Shown here piece by piece: positions 7,337 through 16,515 of a stretch of DNA of 64,000 nt. A model generated the notes under the pieces. That model made no database searches. It was given only the letters and a program-made list of their open reading frames with translations, and was not told the DNA's origin. Made by a program: the position numbers and the translations under genes. The first letter of the stretch is position 1; each line of letters starts with the position of its first letter. Source of the stretch: Firmicutes bacterium AM31-12AC. GTDB taxonomy: Bacteria; Bacillota; Clostridia; Lachnospirales; Lachnospiraceae. Location of the stretch: positions 220,204 to 284,203 of the forward strand of contig QUJA01000001.1 in NCBI GenBank assembly GCA_003480425.1, in the 5' to 3' direction.

Positions 7337-10074
7337 TCACTTTTTACAATGACTTATGCATACCCTTGAACAGTAACAGGCAATCGTATGGATCATTTTT
7401 TCTACATCCAGTGGTTTGGCCAGATGTGCGTTCATACCACAGTCCAGTGCATGGCGTACATCCTCTGCAAAAGCATTAGCGGTCAGTGCGATGATGGGAA
7501 TGGAAGAAGCATCCGTCCTGTCAAGCTTCCGGATCTGACGTGTGGCCTCGTATCCGTCCATCAGAGGCATCATAATATCCATAAGTATCACATCAAATGT
7601 CCCCTCGGGGTGACGGGAGAAAAGTCTTACAGCTTCCCTGCCATTGGATACTGCAGTTACCACAGCACCTTCCTCTTCAAGGAGTACCTGTGCCACTTCT
7701 CTGTTTATTTCATTATCCTCTGCCAGCAGGATCTTTATGCCCTGAATGGAGTTTCGCTCAGATTCTGGCTCAAAAGAGATATCCGTTTCTTCTGCCTCTT
7801 CAAATGGCAAAGTGATCACAAAAGTACTTCCGATACCCGGAGTACTGGAAATCTCAATGGTACCACCCATCTGTTCAAATAGCGCTTTGGCAATGCTCAT
7901 ACCCAGTCCGGTGCCATGATATACACTTCGGGCATCCATATTCTCCTGAGTAAAGGGTTCAAAGATCTTCTCCAGATATTCTTTGTTGATGCCGATTCCC
8001 GTATCAGAGATCGTCCATCTGCAGACCAGCTTATGATCATGGGAAGGGAGAGCATGGATCTCCGTATGGATTGCCCCATTTTCTCTGTTGTATTTGATAC
8101 AGTTACTGTAAATATTCATCATGGCACGACGGAGGTGCAGAGGGCTGCCGTATACAAAGGGATGTTCGTATATCTCCGGTGCGATATGAACGGTGAAATC
8201 AATGCCGTTTTTCTGTGCCTGCATATCAATCAGCATCTGTGTCTCTTTTTCATATCTGATCAGATCAAAAGGTTCATGGTTGAGTACAAGTCCGCCCTCC
8301 TCGATCTTGGACATATCCAGTACATCATTGATAAGAGAGAGCAGATGACTGGCTGAAATGAATGCTTTTTCACGATTACTTTTCAGGAATCCGATATCAT
8401 TTTCGTGCTTTTTATCAATTTCCAGCAGACCAATGATCCCATTCAACGGCGTACGCATATCGTGGGACATACGGGAAAGAAAATTGGATTTCTCTGCATT
8501 GGCACGTTCGGCAGTATCAAGAGCTTCTTTGAGAAGCTTCTGGTGTCTGATTTCTGATTCCACCACATCGTCCACATTCAAAAATCCCAGAACAATGATA
8601 CCGGAGTCTTCGTTTTTGATAAAGCGGAACTGATAGTAATGGATACCATCCCTGTCATTTATCCGGTAATTCCCCTTGTATTCGGACTGACCGGACAAAA
8701 CACTCATTACATTATCCAGTTCCAGTGATTCTTCCAGCATTGTACGGTCATCCGGATATACACGCTGCCGGATATAGTCTGAGAGGAAAAGATCATAGGG
8801 GTATGTATTGTTGTGTTTTTTGTCCGGAGCAGGGACATCGCGGTCTTCCTGCTTGATCACAGAGAGAGTTTTTTCTCTGGGATTGATCAGGTATACGTTC
8901 AGGTAGTTGCTGCTCAGTGTCTGGACAATACTTACCTGTGTCTCATAGGCTTCCTGTGTTCTGGTGACATCCTCACCGTAGAGGATTGCTTCCAGATGGT
9001 TATTGGAAGGATTGAGCAGCAGTCTTGTCACATATTTGGAAAGCCTGGTTATATTGTCATCGTAGAGACAGCGGGAAACTCTGGTGACCTCTACCTGACC
9101 GTCCTCGTAGCTTTTCATCAGGGAACTGCGGCAAAATGCGTTGATGAAATCGTTTCTGTCCTTTAATACCGGTATAAAACAGCAGTCTCTGCAATAAAAT
9201 GGTCAATAGAAGCGTCAGCATCTATCTTATAGGCCAGGGCAGAAGTGCCTCCGATCTTCAGAATCTTATCATCTGTAAGATCGAGATGAAAGTAGCCGGC
9301 AGCATGGGCAATGGATGCCAGAAGAGAGTGGAGCTGATTTTCATAGATTTTGCGTGCTGTCACATCATTGTCTTCACAGGCCACTGCAATTACGAAATCC
9401 CGATAGTCATCGGCGTTTCCGTTTCTGGCAATGAGCAGATAATAGTAATGGACAGTATCTGTGACAACCCTGAAATGGATTTTGAAAGAGGCTTCCTGAG
9501 AAAGTCTTTCCAGCAGGGTTTCATAATTCAGGTGTCTGGACACATAGGAACGCTCATCCGGATGAATATATTTCTGGATGAGAAAATTAAATGACAGCTT
9601 ATAGTCCGCATTATCTTTAATATCCGCAAAAGCATCAGTAAATCTGGAACGATATACGGAGATTTTCCCGGTTTCCCGGTTTACGCCATAAACAGACATG
9701 TAGTCAGAAGCAAGCAGGTTGATGGCACCCAGCAGACGGAGAGAGTTCTCACCTGTGGGAATAGACTTTGACAGGCTTTCTCCTTCGGCTACTGTGCTGA
9801 ATACAAGTGCATGTCCTCTGCTACCATCGGGCTGTACAGTCTCTACTGCATCAACTGTCTCATAAATATGACGGATCGGATCCAGGTAGGTCTTTGGCCC
9901 CTGTATCCCCAGTGCTACAGGGCAGGGCGGGCATGGGGAATCAAGCCCCATAAGTGCCTTATAGCATTTCACTCCCGGCTGGAGATTGGGGTACAGTTGT
10001 TTGGCAGTGTCGTTATAGCTTAGGATATTATAGTCTTTGTCTATGCTGTAATATCCGGATGAGTGTGTGTTCAT
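7337..10074 (-). pseudogene. PAS-containing hybrid histidine kinase, frameshifted
   Basis: Two frames make one ~912-residue hybrid sensor kinase. The first (9163-10074) starts at an ATG with AGGAG upstream and holds PAS-like sensor regions, including GLDSPCPPCPVALG. The second (7337-9118) continues with another sensor segment, a HisKA box (FLSRMSHDMRTPLNGIIGL), an ATPase domain (N-box IYSNCIKYN, DTGIGI, GTGLGMSIAK) and a receiver domain (LLAEDNEINREVA, phosphoacceptor in VILMDIMMPLMDGYEA, lysine in LAKPLD). A one-base loss near 9170 separates them: LKDRNDFINAFCRSSL bridges in the other frame. No membrane segment is evident, so it is likely a cytosolic sensor. Confidence 0.85.
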
Positions 10075-10385
10075 AATTTTATACTCCTGGTGTTTAGTGC
10101 TTTAAAGTATACTCTTTTTACCAAAAAATAGCAATGATAATGGACGAATTTGTAAAGGTTGTACAATGTTTCGGGATTTTGGCATATTCATGCCAAAACG
10201 CCTCGCGGGATAGTAGCGTGTGAACAGTAACCTAAACTTCTTGTTCATCTGTAAAAGCTGACCACCTTAGTATTCTTTCTCTTTCATCTTCAAACATATC
10301 CACTCAGCTAATTGAAGCATACTTATTTCAAGAAAAAGAGCATATGGATTTGATTCCATACACTCTATGATTGTAATCTTCATAT
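10075..10385. other. Intergenic region with promoter and palindromic repeat
   Basis: A promoter for the hybrid kinase fits on the minus strand: TTGCTA, 17 bases, TATACT, ending about 30 bases before the start codon. Further right, 10174-10240 holds the hairpin TTTTGGCA-TATTCA-TGCCAAAA followed by CGCCTCGCGGGAT and GTGTGAACAGTAAC. From memory this resembles an intergenic palindromic repeat seen in Lachnospiraceae genomes; copy number here is one. Confidence 0.45.
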
Positions 10386-11055
10386 TTATTTTACAGTGTC
10401 AAAATATCCAATGATTCCAATGTATCCATCCTTCTTTAAAGGCGACCACAATGTATGCAATTTCATTCTATACATCTGACTGTTATTATCCGCCGTCGCT
10501 TTTATCGTGGCAGATATTTCTTTATTTTGTACAGATGTCTGATGTAATAAAACACGAATACATTGAACCTCTTCTTCATTTACTCCAAATTCTTTGAACA
10601 AATTAAATTTCGGATTATCTCTCTGACATAATATCTGATGTTCTCCGTTTAAGATAGTTAATTGGCCTGAAATTGCATTGTAATCAATTGAGTACATTCC
10701 ACTGTTTGATTTGAAGAAATCGATCTTTTCCTGCATGACCTTGACAACACTCTGTGAATAATTTTGATTCGGTAAAGATCTGTCGCTGAGTATTTCATTA
10801 GAAAGTCTCTGTACTTCATGGCGATAGCTATTTTCATCCATTTCCTTATCAAACATATTTGAAAATTGAAGACTCAGTTCTTTCAAACATTTCAGAAGGA
10901 TGGGGTTAAATTGTCCGCATTGCCCATCCAGAATCATTTGAATCGCTGTGTCATGATTAAATGCTTTCTTATAACATCTTTCACTTGTAAGTGCATCATA
11001 AACATCAACAAGCGATACCACCTGCGCACAGATTGGTATTTCTTCTCATAAGTTC
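10386..11055 (-). pseudogene. HD-GYP domain protein, N-terminally deleted
   Basis: The readable frame ends an HD-GYP cyclic-di-GMP phosphodiesterase domain: EEIPICAQVVSLVDVYDALTSERCYKKAF, then a ~130-residue C-terminal region of unknown role. The receiver domain and the catalytic HD and GYP motifs are gone. Upstream, an intact ribosome site and ATG (GGAGGAACTTATG at about 11053) are joined directly, out of frame, to the EEIPICAQ segment. So an internal deletion kept the start signals and the C-terminus. It lies directly downstream of a hybrid kinase gene, its probable former partner. Confidence 0.78.
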
Positions 11056-11097
11056 CTCCTGTCAATTGTATTCCACTAATTCATGAACCTCTGCTAA

Positions 11098-13926
11098 TCA
11101 TTTATATACATACCTTAAAATCGTTTTTATAACTTCATCAATCACAATCGGCTTTGACAAATGTGCGTTCATCCCTGCATCCAGTGATGCCTGAACATCT
11201 TCTGCAAATGAATTAGCTGTCATTGCTATAATAGGAATGTTTTTTCCATCCGGTCTGTCATTCATTGCCCTGATTGCTTTTGTTGCTTCATAACCATTCA
11301 TTTCAGGCATCATGATATCCATCAGGATTACATCAAATGTGCCTTCCGGATGATTTCTGAAAATCTCAACAGCATTCTTTCCATCCACAGCTCTTTCTAC
11401 ATTCATCCCTAACTCTTCCAACTGCACGGCAGCAATCTCTGCATTCAGTTCATTATCCTCTGCAAGAAGGACATTCACACCTGTAAGATTTACCTTTTCA
11501 GAAAAACCTGTGTCTGACTTATTATATTCCTTATCTGTAATTTCCAAAGGAATATCCACAGTAAATGTGGTTCCCTCATGCTTTTTACTCTGCACGGAAA
11601 TGGTTCCACCCATCATATCTACATACTTCTTTACGATAGCCATCCCCAGTCCAACTCCATGGTACTGCGTTCTCACACCGGAATCTTCCTGTGCAAATTC
11701 CTCAAAAACTTCTTTTGTAAATTCCTCACTCATGCCAATACCAGTATCCGAAATGCGGTAACGCATATTTATATATCCATCCCCGCCCTTTTCCTGACAC
11801 CGGGCTTCAAATGTAATCGTCCCTCCATCCGGAGTGAATTTCACGGCATTGCTCAGAATATTGACCAGCACATCGCGCAGGCGTGCAGGATCCGCAAGTA
11901 CATTTGGAATCTTTGCTTCTTCACGCTGAATTTTAAAGTTGATATTCCTGTTCATAAGAAAACCTTTTGTAATATCCAATGCAGAATCTGTAATGTTTTT
12001 CACATCCGCCGGTACCGGATTGTAATTCACTTTTCCACTTTCGATGCGGGTCAGATCTAATATATCATTGATTAGCGACAGTAAATGCTCTGAGCTTTCG
12101 TCAATCTTTTCCAGACAATTTTTCACTTCGTCTGACGGATTGTTTTTCATTGCAATACCGGTAAATCCTATGATTGCATTCATCGGTGTCCTCATATCAT
12201 GGGACATATGTGACAGAAATGCTGTTTTTGCCTTGTTTGCAGCCTGTGCATGCTCTGCCAGTTCCGCCATTTCCTCAGCTTTCTCCTGGTCCGCCTTCTG
12301 AGCTTTTTTTCTTGCACTGAGACGCACCATTATCACAGCCATAGTAGTCAGCAGCCATCCAAAAATAAGAAGAACCCAAACAGTAACAATAGGATGCAGA
12401 CGTATCCAGTCAACAAATGTCAGATCTGTTGCTTTGTATGTGGTATACTGTGCTGCAAGATCTTCAACAAGATTTTGGGGCATGGCATACATTGCTTTCG
12501 TCAGAATACCAGCCAGCGCATGGTTCTCAGTTGATGAAATTACCATGCGGTAGGTGAATGTAGGCTGTTCCAGCATAGTATATGTCATGGTGCCCGTAGT
12601 GTCACTGTTCACAAACGCCTGTGCCATGTAATAGTAGACGAAGGCGGCATCTGCTTTACCCTCACGGACAGCTTCCATCATTTCCTGTCGGGTACTGCAC
12701 ATCAGTTTTTCTGCACCGGGTGCCATTGCATCTTCAATTGAATTTGATGCTGTCTGGTCAACAGTAGTAACAACATTAATTTTTCCATCAAAGTCACGCC
12801 GTGTCACCCTTGCCAGCTGCATCGTAATGAAAGGTGCAGTAATCCCCCATTTTTTCGTCTCAGCATAGTTATCTGTTTCCAGGCGCGCATCGATGCTCAT
12901 ATCTGTGGTTTCCTTATTTTTCTGATAAGCAATATACTCATCTCTGGTGGCAGGTGTAAGAAACTCATAGGAAATCCCGGCATAGTCTGCAATTTTCCGG
13001 AAGTAATCCGGGATAATACCCTTCATCTCACCATTTTCATTATAAGAATATGGATAACGGGTCGGATCACACAGAACACGAATTGGGTTGTACTTGGAAT
13101 ATTGTGCAATAATACTTTTTTCTTGCTCCGTATATTCCAGATTCTTAGTTTCTATGCTTTCATAATTTTTATTATAAAGTGTCGTTTTCCAGTCACCCTC
13201 AACCGCATTCATCTGATCGATCGCATAATTGATCTCATTCAGCAATTCTGTATTGCCCTTTTTAACAATGACATAGAAATCGCTGCTGCCAAATTTCTCC
13301 ACGATTCGCTCATTGTTTGTTTTTCTCAGAGAACTGGTAACAATCGCATCAACTTTTTCGCTCTGAAGGGCTTCATCCATTTCTGTGGTCGTATCAAAAT
13401 AAGATGGAACATATGTAAATCCTTTGTCGTCTGCAAAATCCGCAAACTCTTCATTCCGAGTGTTTCCGTTCAAAAGTGCCACACGCATACCGTTGTAAGT
13501 GCTGTAATTGCCGTCCACAATCGTGCTGTTGTCACTGCGGACGGTCAGCATCCCATAATTGGTTCCGATCGGACGTGAAAAATCAAACTTTTCTTCTCTG
13601 TCCGGTGTTTTGCGGGCAGATGTTACCATGTCAATCTCGCCATCTTCAAGCATCTGCTGCATATCATCCCAGCTCTTATCATATCCGACATATTCGTAAT
13701 CTACATCCCAATAACGGGCCATCAGCCGAAGAAAATCATAGCCATACCCACTGCGGTTGCCTTCTTCATCCATCACATGATAACCATCCATGGCAAAGAA
13801 ACCGACTTTGACAGTTTCATGCTGCGAACTGTCCTCGGCTGCATATACAGTCTGGGGAGAAAATATCATACAGACGCATACAAAAACCAGTAACACTGCC
13901 ACATATTTCTTTGCTCTCGAAATCAT
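11098..13926 (-). CDS. BvgS-like hybrid histidine kinase with two extracellular SBP domains
   Basis: 942 residues. Signal peptide (YVAVLLVFVCVCMIF, cleaved after VYAA), then two amino-acid-binding (SBP_bac_3) domains, about residues 38-255 and 285-500, outside the membrane. A single membrane helix follows near 515-535 (VTVWVLLIFGWLLTTMAVIMV), then a HisKA box (FLSHMSHDMRTPMNAIIG), an ATPase domain (NAVKFTPDGG, DTGIGM, GVGLGMAIVK) and a C-terminal receiver (LLAEDNELN, VILMDIMMPEMNGYEA, LSKPI). It should sense small ligands outside and phosphorelay internally. The start has CAGGAGATTTAAT upstream; a (CTGT)7 tract precedes that ribosome site. Confidence 0.95.
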   Translation of the reverse strand: MISRAKKYVAVLLVFVCVCMIFSPQTVYAAEDSSQHETVKVGFFAMDGYHVMDEEGNRSGYGYDFLRLMARYWDVDYEYVGYDKSWDDMQQMLEDGEIDMVTSARKTPDREEKFDFSRPIGTNYGMLTVRSDNSTIVDGNYSTYNGMRVALLNGNTRNEEFADFADDKGFTYVPSYFDTTTEMDEALQSEKVDAIVTSSLRKTNNERIVEKFGSSDFYVIVKKGNTELLNEINYAIDQMNAVEGDWKTTLYNKNYESIETKNLEYTEQEKSIIAQYSKYNPIRVLCDPTRYPYSYNENGEMKGIIPDYFRKIADYAGISYEFLTPATRDEYIAYQKNKETTDMSIDARLETDNYAETKKWGITAPFITMQLARVTRRDFDGKINVVTTVDQTASNSIEDAMAPGAEKLMCSTRQEMMEAVREGKADAAFVYYYMAQAFVNSDTTGTMTYTMLEQPTFTYRMVISSTENHALAGILTKAMYAMPQNLVEDLAAQYTTYKATDLTFVDWIRLHPIVTVWVLLIFGWLLTTMAVIMVRLSARKKAQKADQEKAEEMAELAEHAQAANKAKTAFLSHMSHDMRTPMNAIIGFTGIAMKNNPSDEVKNCLEKIDESSEHLLSLINDILDLTRIESGKVNYNPVPADVKNITDSALDITKGFLMNRNINFKIQREEAKIPNVLADPARLRDVLVNILSNAVKFTPDGGTITFEARCQEKGGDGYINMRYRISDTGIGMSEEFTKEVFEEFAQEDSGVRTQYHGVGLGMAIVKKYVDMMGGTISVQSKKHEGTTFTVDIPLEITDKEYNKSDTGFSEKVNLTGVNVLLAEDNELNAEIAAVQLEELGMNVERAVDGKNAVEIFRNHPEGTFDVILMDIMMPEMNGYEATKAIRAMNDRPDGKNIPIIAMTANSFAEDVQASLDAGMNAHLSKPIVIDEVIKTILRYVYK

Positions 13927-13936
13927 ATTAAATCTC

Positions 13937-13965
13937 CTGTCTGTCTGTCTGTCTGTCTGTCTGTC
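13937..13965. repeat. Tetranucleotide repeat (CTGT)7 touching a ribosome site
   Basis: Seven exact CTGT units plus one base, read as GACA repeats on the coding strand, end immediately before the AGGAG of the BvgS-like kinase. Such tracts change length by slippage. Here changes would alter the leader length between promoter and ribosome site, not the reading frame. Confidence 0.95.
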
Positions 13966-14010
13966 AAATATATTTCTCTATACATCTCCTTGTCAACCTC
14001 CTATTTTATT

Positions 14011-14190
14011 CAAGTCGAACGCACGTGAGACTTGGCGCGTGATTCTGGTCAGCGAAGCTGACATATTCTTCTCAGAATCACTGCACATCCCCGCGGAGCG
14101 TTTATCTCAGTCGGAGATTGTACTCCCACTGAGAAAGACTTGTTATTACTCACCACTTGCAGAAGTGGGAGTCTTCTCGACTGAGATAAA
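14011..14190. ncRNA. Structured repeat element, copy A (candidate ncRNA or palindromic transposable element)
   Basis: Three consecutive stem-loops: CAAGTC/GACTTG; then GTGATTCTG/CAGAATCAC (14039-14047, 14073-14081) enclosing GTCAGC-GAA-GCTGAC; then a 13-bp stem TTTATCTCAGTCG/CGACTGAGATAAA (14101-14113, 14178-14190) enclosing ACTCCCACT/AGTGGGAGT. Copy B at 40227-40401 has the same order, linkers and loop motif (TTACTCRCCAC) but different paired bases in the stems, i.e. compensatory change. The transcribed strand is not known. It may be a stand-alone RNA or a non-autonomous IS200/IS605-like element. Confidence 0.6.
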
Positions 14191-14224
14191 ATTGCACTGC
14201 CACATCAAATCCATTTGTCACTGT

Positions 14225-16513
14225 TCAATAACCTGCGGTTCGGTACCCCCCCCCACCAGATTTTATGCTTCTGATCGTCTTTTCCAGTACCTTCATCTCA
14301 ACCGGTTTTGAAACATGTGCATTCATGCCAGCCGCAAGAGAATGCTGAATGTCTTCTGAAAATGCATTGGCGGTCATGGCAATGATCGGAATCTTCTTTG
14401 CCAGCTCATGGGAACTTCTGCGGATTGCTTTCGTTGCCTCATAACCATTCATAACAGGCATCTGTATGTCCATCAGGATCATGTCATAATCACCTGGAGC
14501 AGACTGTTCAAATGCTTTCAAAATCTCTTCGCCATTTTCACAGATGGTACATTCCGCACCTTCAATCTTTAACAGTTCCGTCAGAATCTCTGCGTTCAGC
14601 TCATTATCCTCTGCACACAGGAATCTCATTCCCTGAAGGATATTACCATCCTGCTCATCTGTTTCTTCTTGTGCCGCCAGAGCAACCGTTCTATCCTCTG
14701 CAATTTTCAGATCCATGAGAACCTCAAAACAGCTTCCCTGTCCCAGTTCACTCTCCACGTCAATGGTGCCTCCCATTGCCTCAACCAGGTTCCTGGTAAT
14801 AGCCATTCCAAGTCCGGTTCCCTGTATCTTATTAGTCACAGAACTTTCAGCGCGAGTAAACGGATCAAAGATTGTTTTTTTGAAATCTGCCGATATTCCC
14901 AAACCATTATCGCTAACTAAGAAACGGTACTTTGCATAGACAGATGACTTTGTCTCACATTCTTCTACCAGAAGCTGAATTTTTCCACCTTCCTGCGTAT
15001 ATTTTATGGCATTAGACAGCAGGTTGCTGAAAATCTGCATCAAATGAACCTGATCCCCATTCACCCACTCATGTTGAATATTTTCTTTTATGATTGTAAA
15101 GGTCTGCTGCTTTTCATATATTTGAGAATGAAATATAGTGTCAAGTTCCTGCATAAAATCCAAAATAGAAAAGTCAGAATACTTGAAGACTGTTTTTCCT
15201 GCCTCAATCTTACTCATATCCAAAACATCATTAATAATTCCTAACAGATGCTGTGATGAAATATCTATTTTATCTGCATACTCTATAACTTTTGCTTTAT
15301 CACCTGCATCATGTCTGATCAAAGACGTGATACCAATGATTGCATTCATAGGTGTACGAATATCATGTGACATATTAGACAGGAAATCCGTTTTCGCCTT
15401 ATTTGCATTTTCAGCTGTCTGCAAAGCCTCTGTTGCAGCGTTCTTTGCCTTTTTCAGTTTTTGATTGACTACTTCCATTTCCTTCATTGTTTGTAAATGA
15501 AGGTCATTATTTCTTTTTTCATATTCTGCTTTTTGATCTGCAAGACTAAGTCTGGAAATACTGTAGAATAATCCGGCAAAAAGTAAAAGTATAAAACCTG
15601 CCATAAGTATTGTTGTAAACAACACCGTCTTCTGGTAATCCATCAGCACATTGTCAACAACTCCCTTTTCCACAATGCATACCAAAATGGTGTTGTTGCT
15701 TTCTATCGGGCAATACCCCAGATAATAGGGATTCTGTTTTCCCAAAAGTGCAACTCCGGATTCTCTGTTATCAAACTTCTTTTTGAACAAATCAGCCTCT
15801 TCTTCTGTAATAGCCTGTTCCCCTTTTAAATGTTTTAACAAAGAATAATTACGCTGGTATTTATCACCACTCAGGTTCGTATATGTAATATTTCCGTCAT
15901 AATCCAGCATGAACAAATATGCTTTCCCATCATAACCTTTCAGTTTTAACATGGAATCCAGTTTCGAATGATCATACACAGTTCCAATTGCCGTATAAGT
16001 TTCCCCATTGATAGTGTATTCCTGACATGGGATTGCAACCAGATAACCGTCTTTTTTCTCCTGATCATAATCAAGACGCACCAGTTTTCCAATATTGTAT
16101 CCATTCTTTAAGTCCAGCAGAAATTTACTTGGCATATCAATCCGCATTTTTGTTCCACCTGCTGATATTGCCTGACCATTTTCCTGAAGGAATATAAGTG
16201 TACTTTCCGATTCTTTTTCCCATGCTTCAAAGAAACTTTTGTTCGTATCCGTTTCAAGAGACAGCTCCCTCTCATGAAGTAAAAATTCCTCAACCAACTG
16301 CAGCTGGCTGTAGTACCCACTCACCTGAAGATCATAGGTCTGCTGTATCTGTTCAACAACAGCTCTCATACTGCTTTTTCCATTTTCGCTGATATACTTA
16401 CTAGACTTACTTATAAGATACTTTATACAAACTAAGCTTAAAAGAATAATAAGTAGTATAAGCAACAGCCTTGTTATTTTTTTTCTTTTATTTATCGTTT
16501 GTTCTATCTCCAC
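14225..16513 (-). CDS. Membrane hybrid histidine kinase of the c-di-GMP-riboswitch operon
   Basis: 762 residues. A membrane helix near residues 16-34 (LLLILLIILLSLVCIKYLI), a ~260-residue extracellular sensor of Cache type, a second helix around 310-330 (VLFTTILMAGFILLLFAGLF), a coiled-coil linker, then HisKA (FLSNMSHDIRTPMNAIIG), ATPase (NAIKYTQEGG, GTGLGMAITR) and receiver (CAEDNELNAEI, ILMDIQMPVMNGYEA, VSKPVE). The GTG start lies 3 bases after the lipoprotein gene's stop, so both are one operon. A run of nine G residues encodes GGG near the C-terminus (14246-14254); slippage there would change only the last residues. Confidence 0.92.
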   Translation of the reverse strand: MEIEQTINKRKKITRLLLILLIILLSLVCIKYLISKSSKYISENGKSSMRAVVEQIQQTYDLQVSGYYSQLQLVEEFLLHERELSLETDTNKSFFEAWEKESESTLIFLQENGQAISAGGTKMRIDMPSKFLLDLKNGYNIGKLVRLDYDQEKKDGYLVAIPCQEYTINGETYTAIGTVYDHSKLDSMLKLKGYDGKAYLFMLDYDGNITYTNLSGDKYQRNYSLLKHLKGEQAITEEEADLFKKKFDNRESGVALLGKQNPYYLGYCPIESNNTILVCIVEKGVVDNVLMDYQKTVLFTTILMAGFILLLFAGLFYSISRLSLADQKAEYEKRNNDLHLQTMKEMEVVNQKLKKAKNAATEALQTAENANKAKTDFLSNMSHDIRTPMNAIIGITSLIRHDAGDKAKVIEYADKIDISSQHLLGIINDVLDMSKIEAGKTVFKYSDFSILDFMQELDTIFHSQIYEKQQTFTIIKENIQHEWVNGDQVHLMQIFSNLLSNAIKYTQEGGKIQLLVEECETKSSVYAKYRFLVSDNGLGISADFKKTIFDPFTRAESSVTNKIQGTGLGMAITRNLVEAMGGTIDVESELGQGSCFEVLMDLKIAEDRTVALAAQEETDEQDGNILQGMRFLCAEDNELNAEILTELLKIEGAECTICENGEEILKAFEQSAPGDYDMILMDIQMPVMNGYEATKAIRRSSHELAKKIPIIAMTANAFSEDIQHSLAAGMNAHVSKPVEMKVLEKTIRSIKSGGGGYRTAGY
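14246..14254. repeat. Homopolymer C9/G9 tract inside a coding region
   Basis: Nine consecutive C on the plus strand (G on the coding strand) at codons 7-9 from the end of the hybrid kinase gene, after the receiver domain. It is the longest G/C run noticed in this AT-rich window and is prone to slippage; the effect would be restricted to the C-terminal tail. Confidence 0.85.
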
Positions 16514-16515
16514 TT

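Noticed and set aside
7388..8356. Plus-strand ORFs opposite the hybrid kinase
   Set aside because: Mirror frames of a coding strand; no start signals, cysteine/histidine-rich composition typical of antisense frames.
13790..14311. Plus-strand ORF of 173 codons with CLSVCLSVCLS repeat
   Set aside because: It is produced by the CTGT repeat and the structured element read in a chance frame; no ribosome site or homology.
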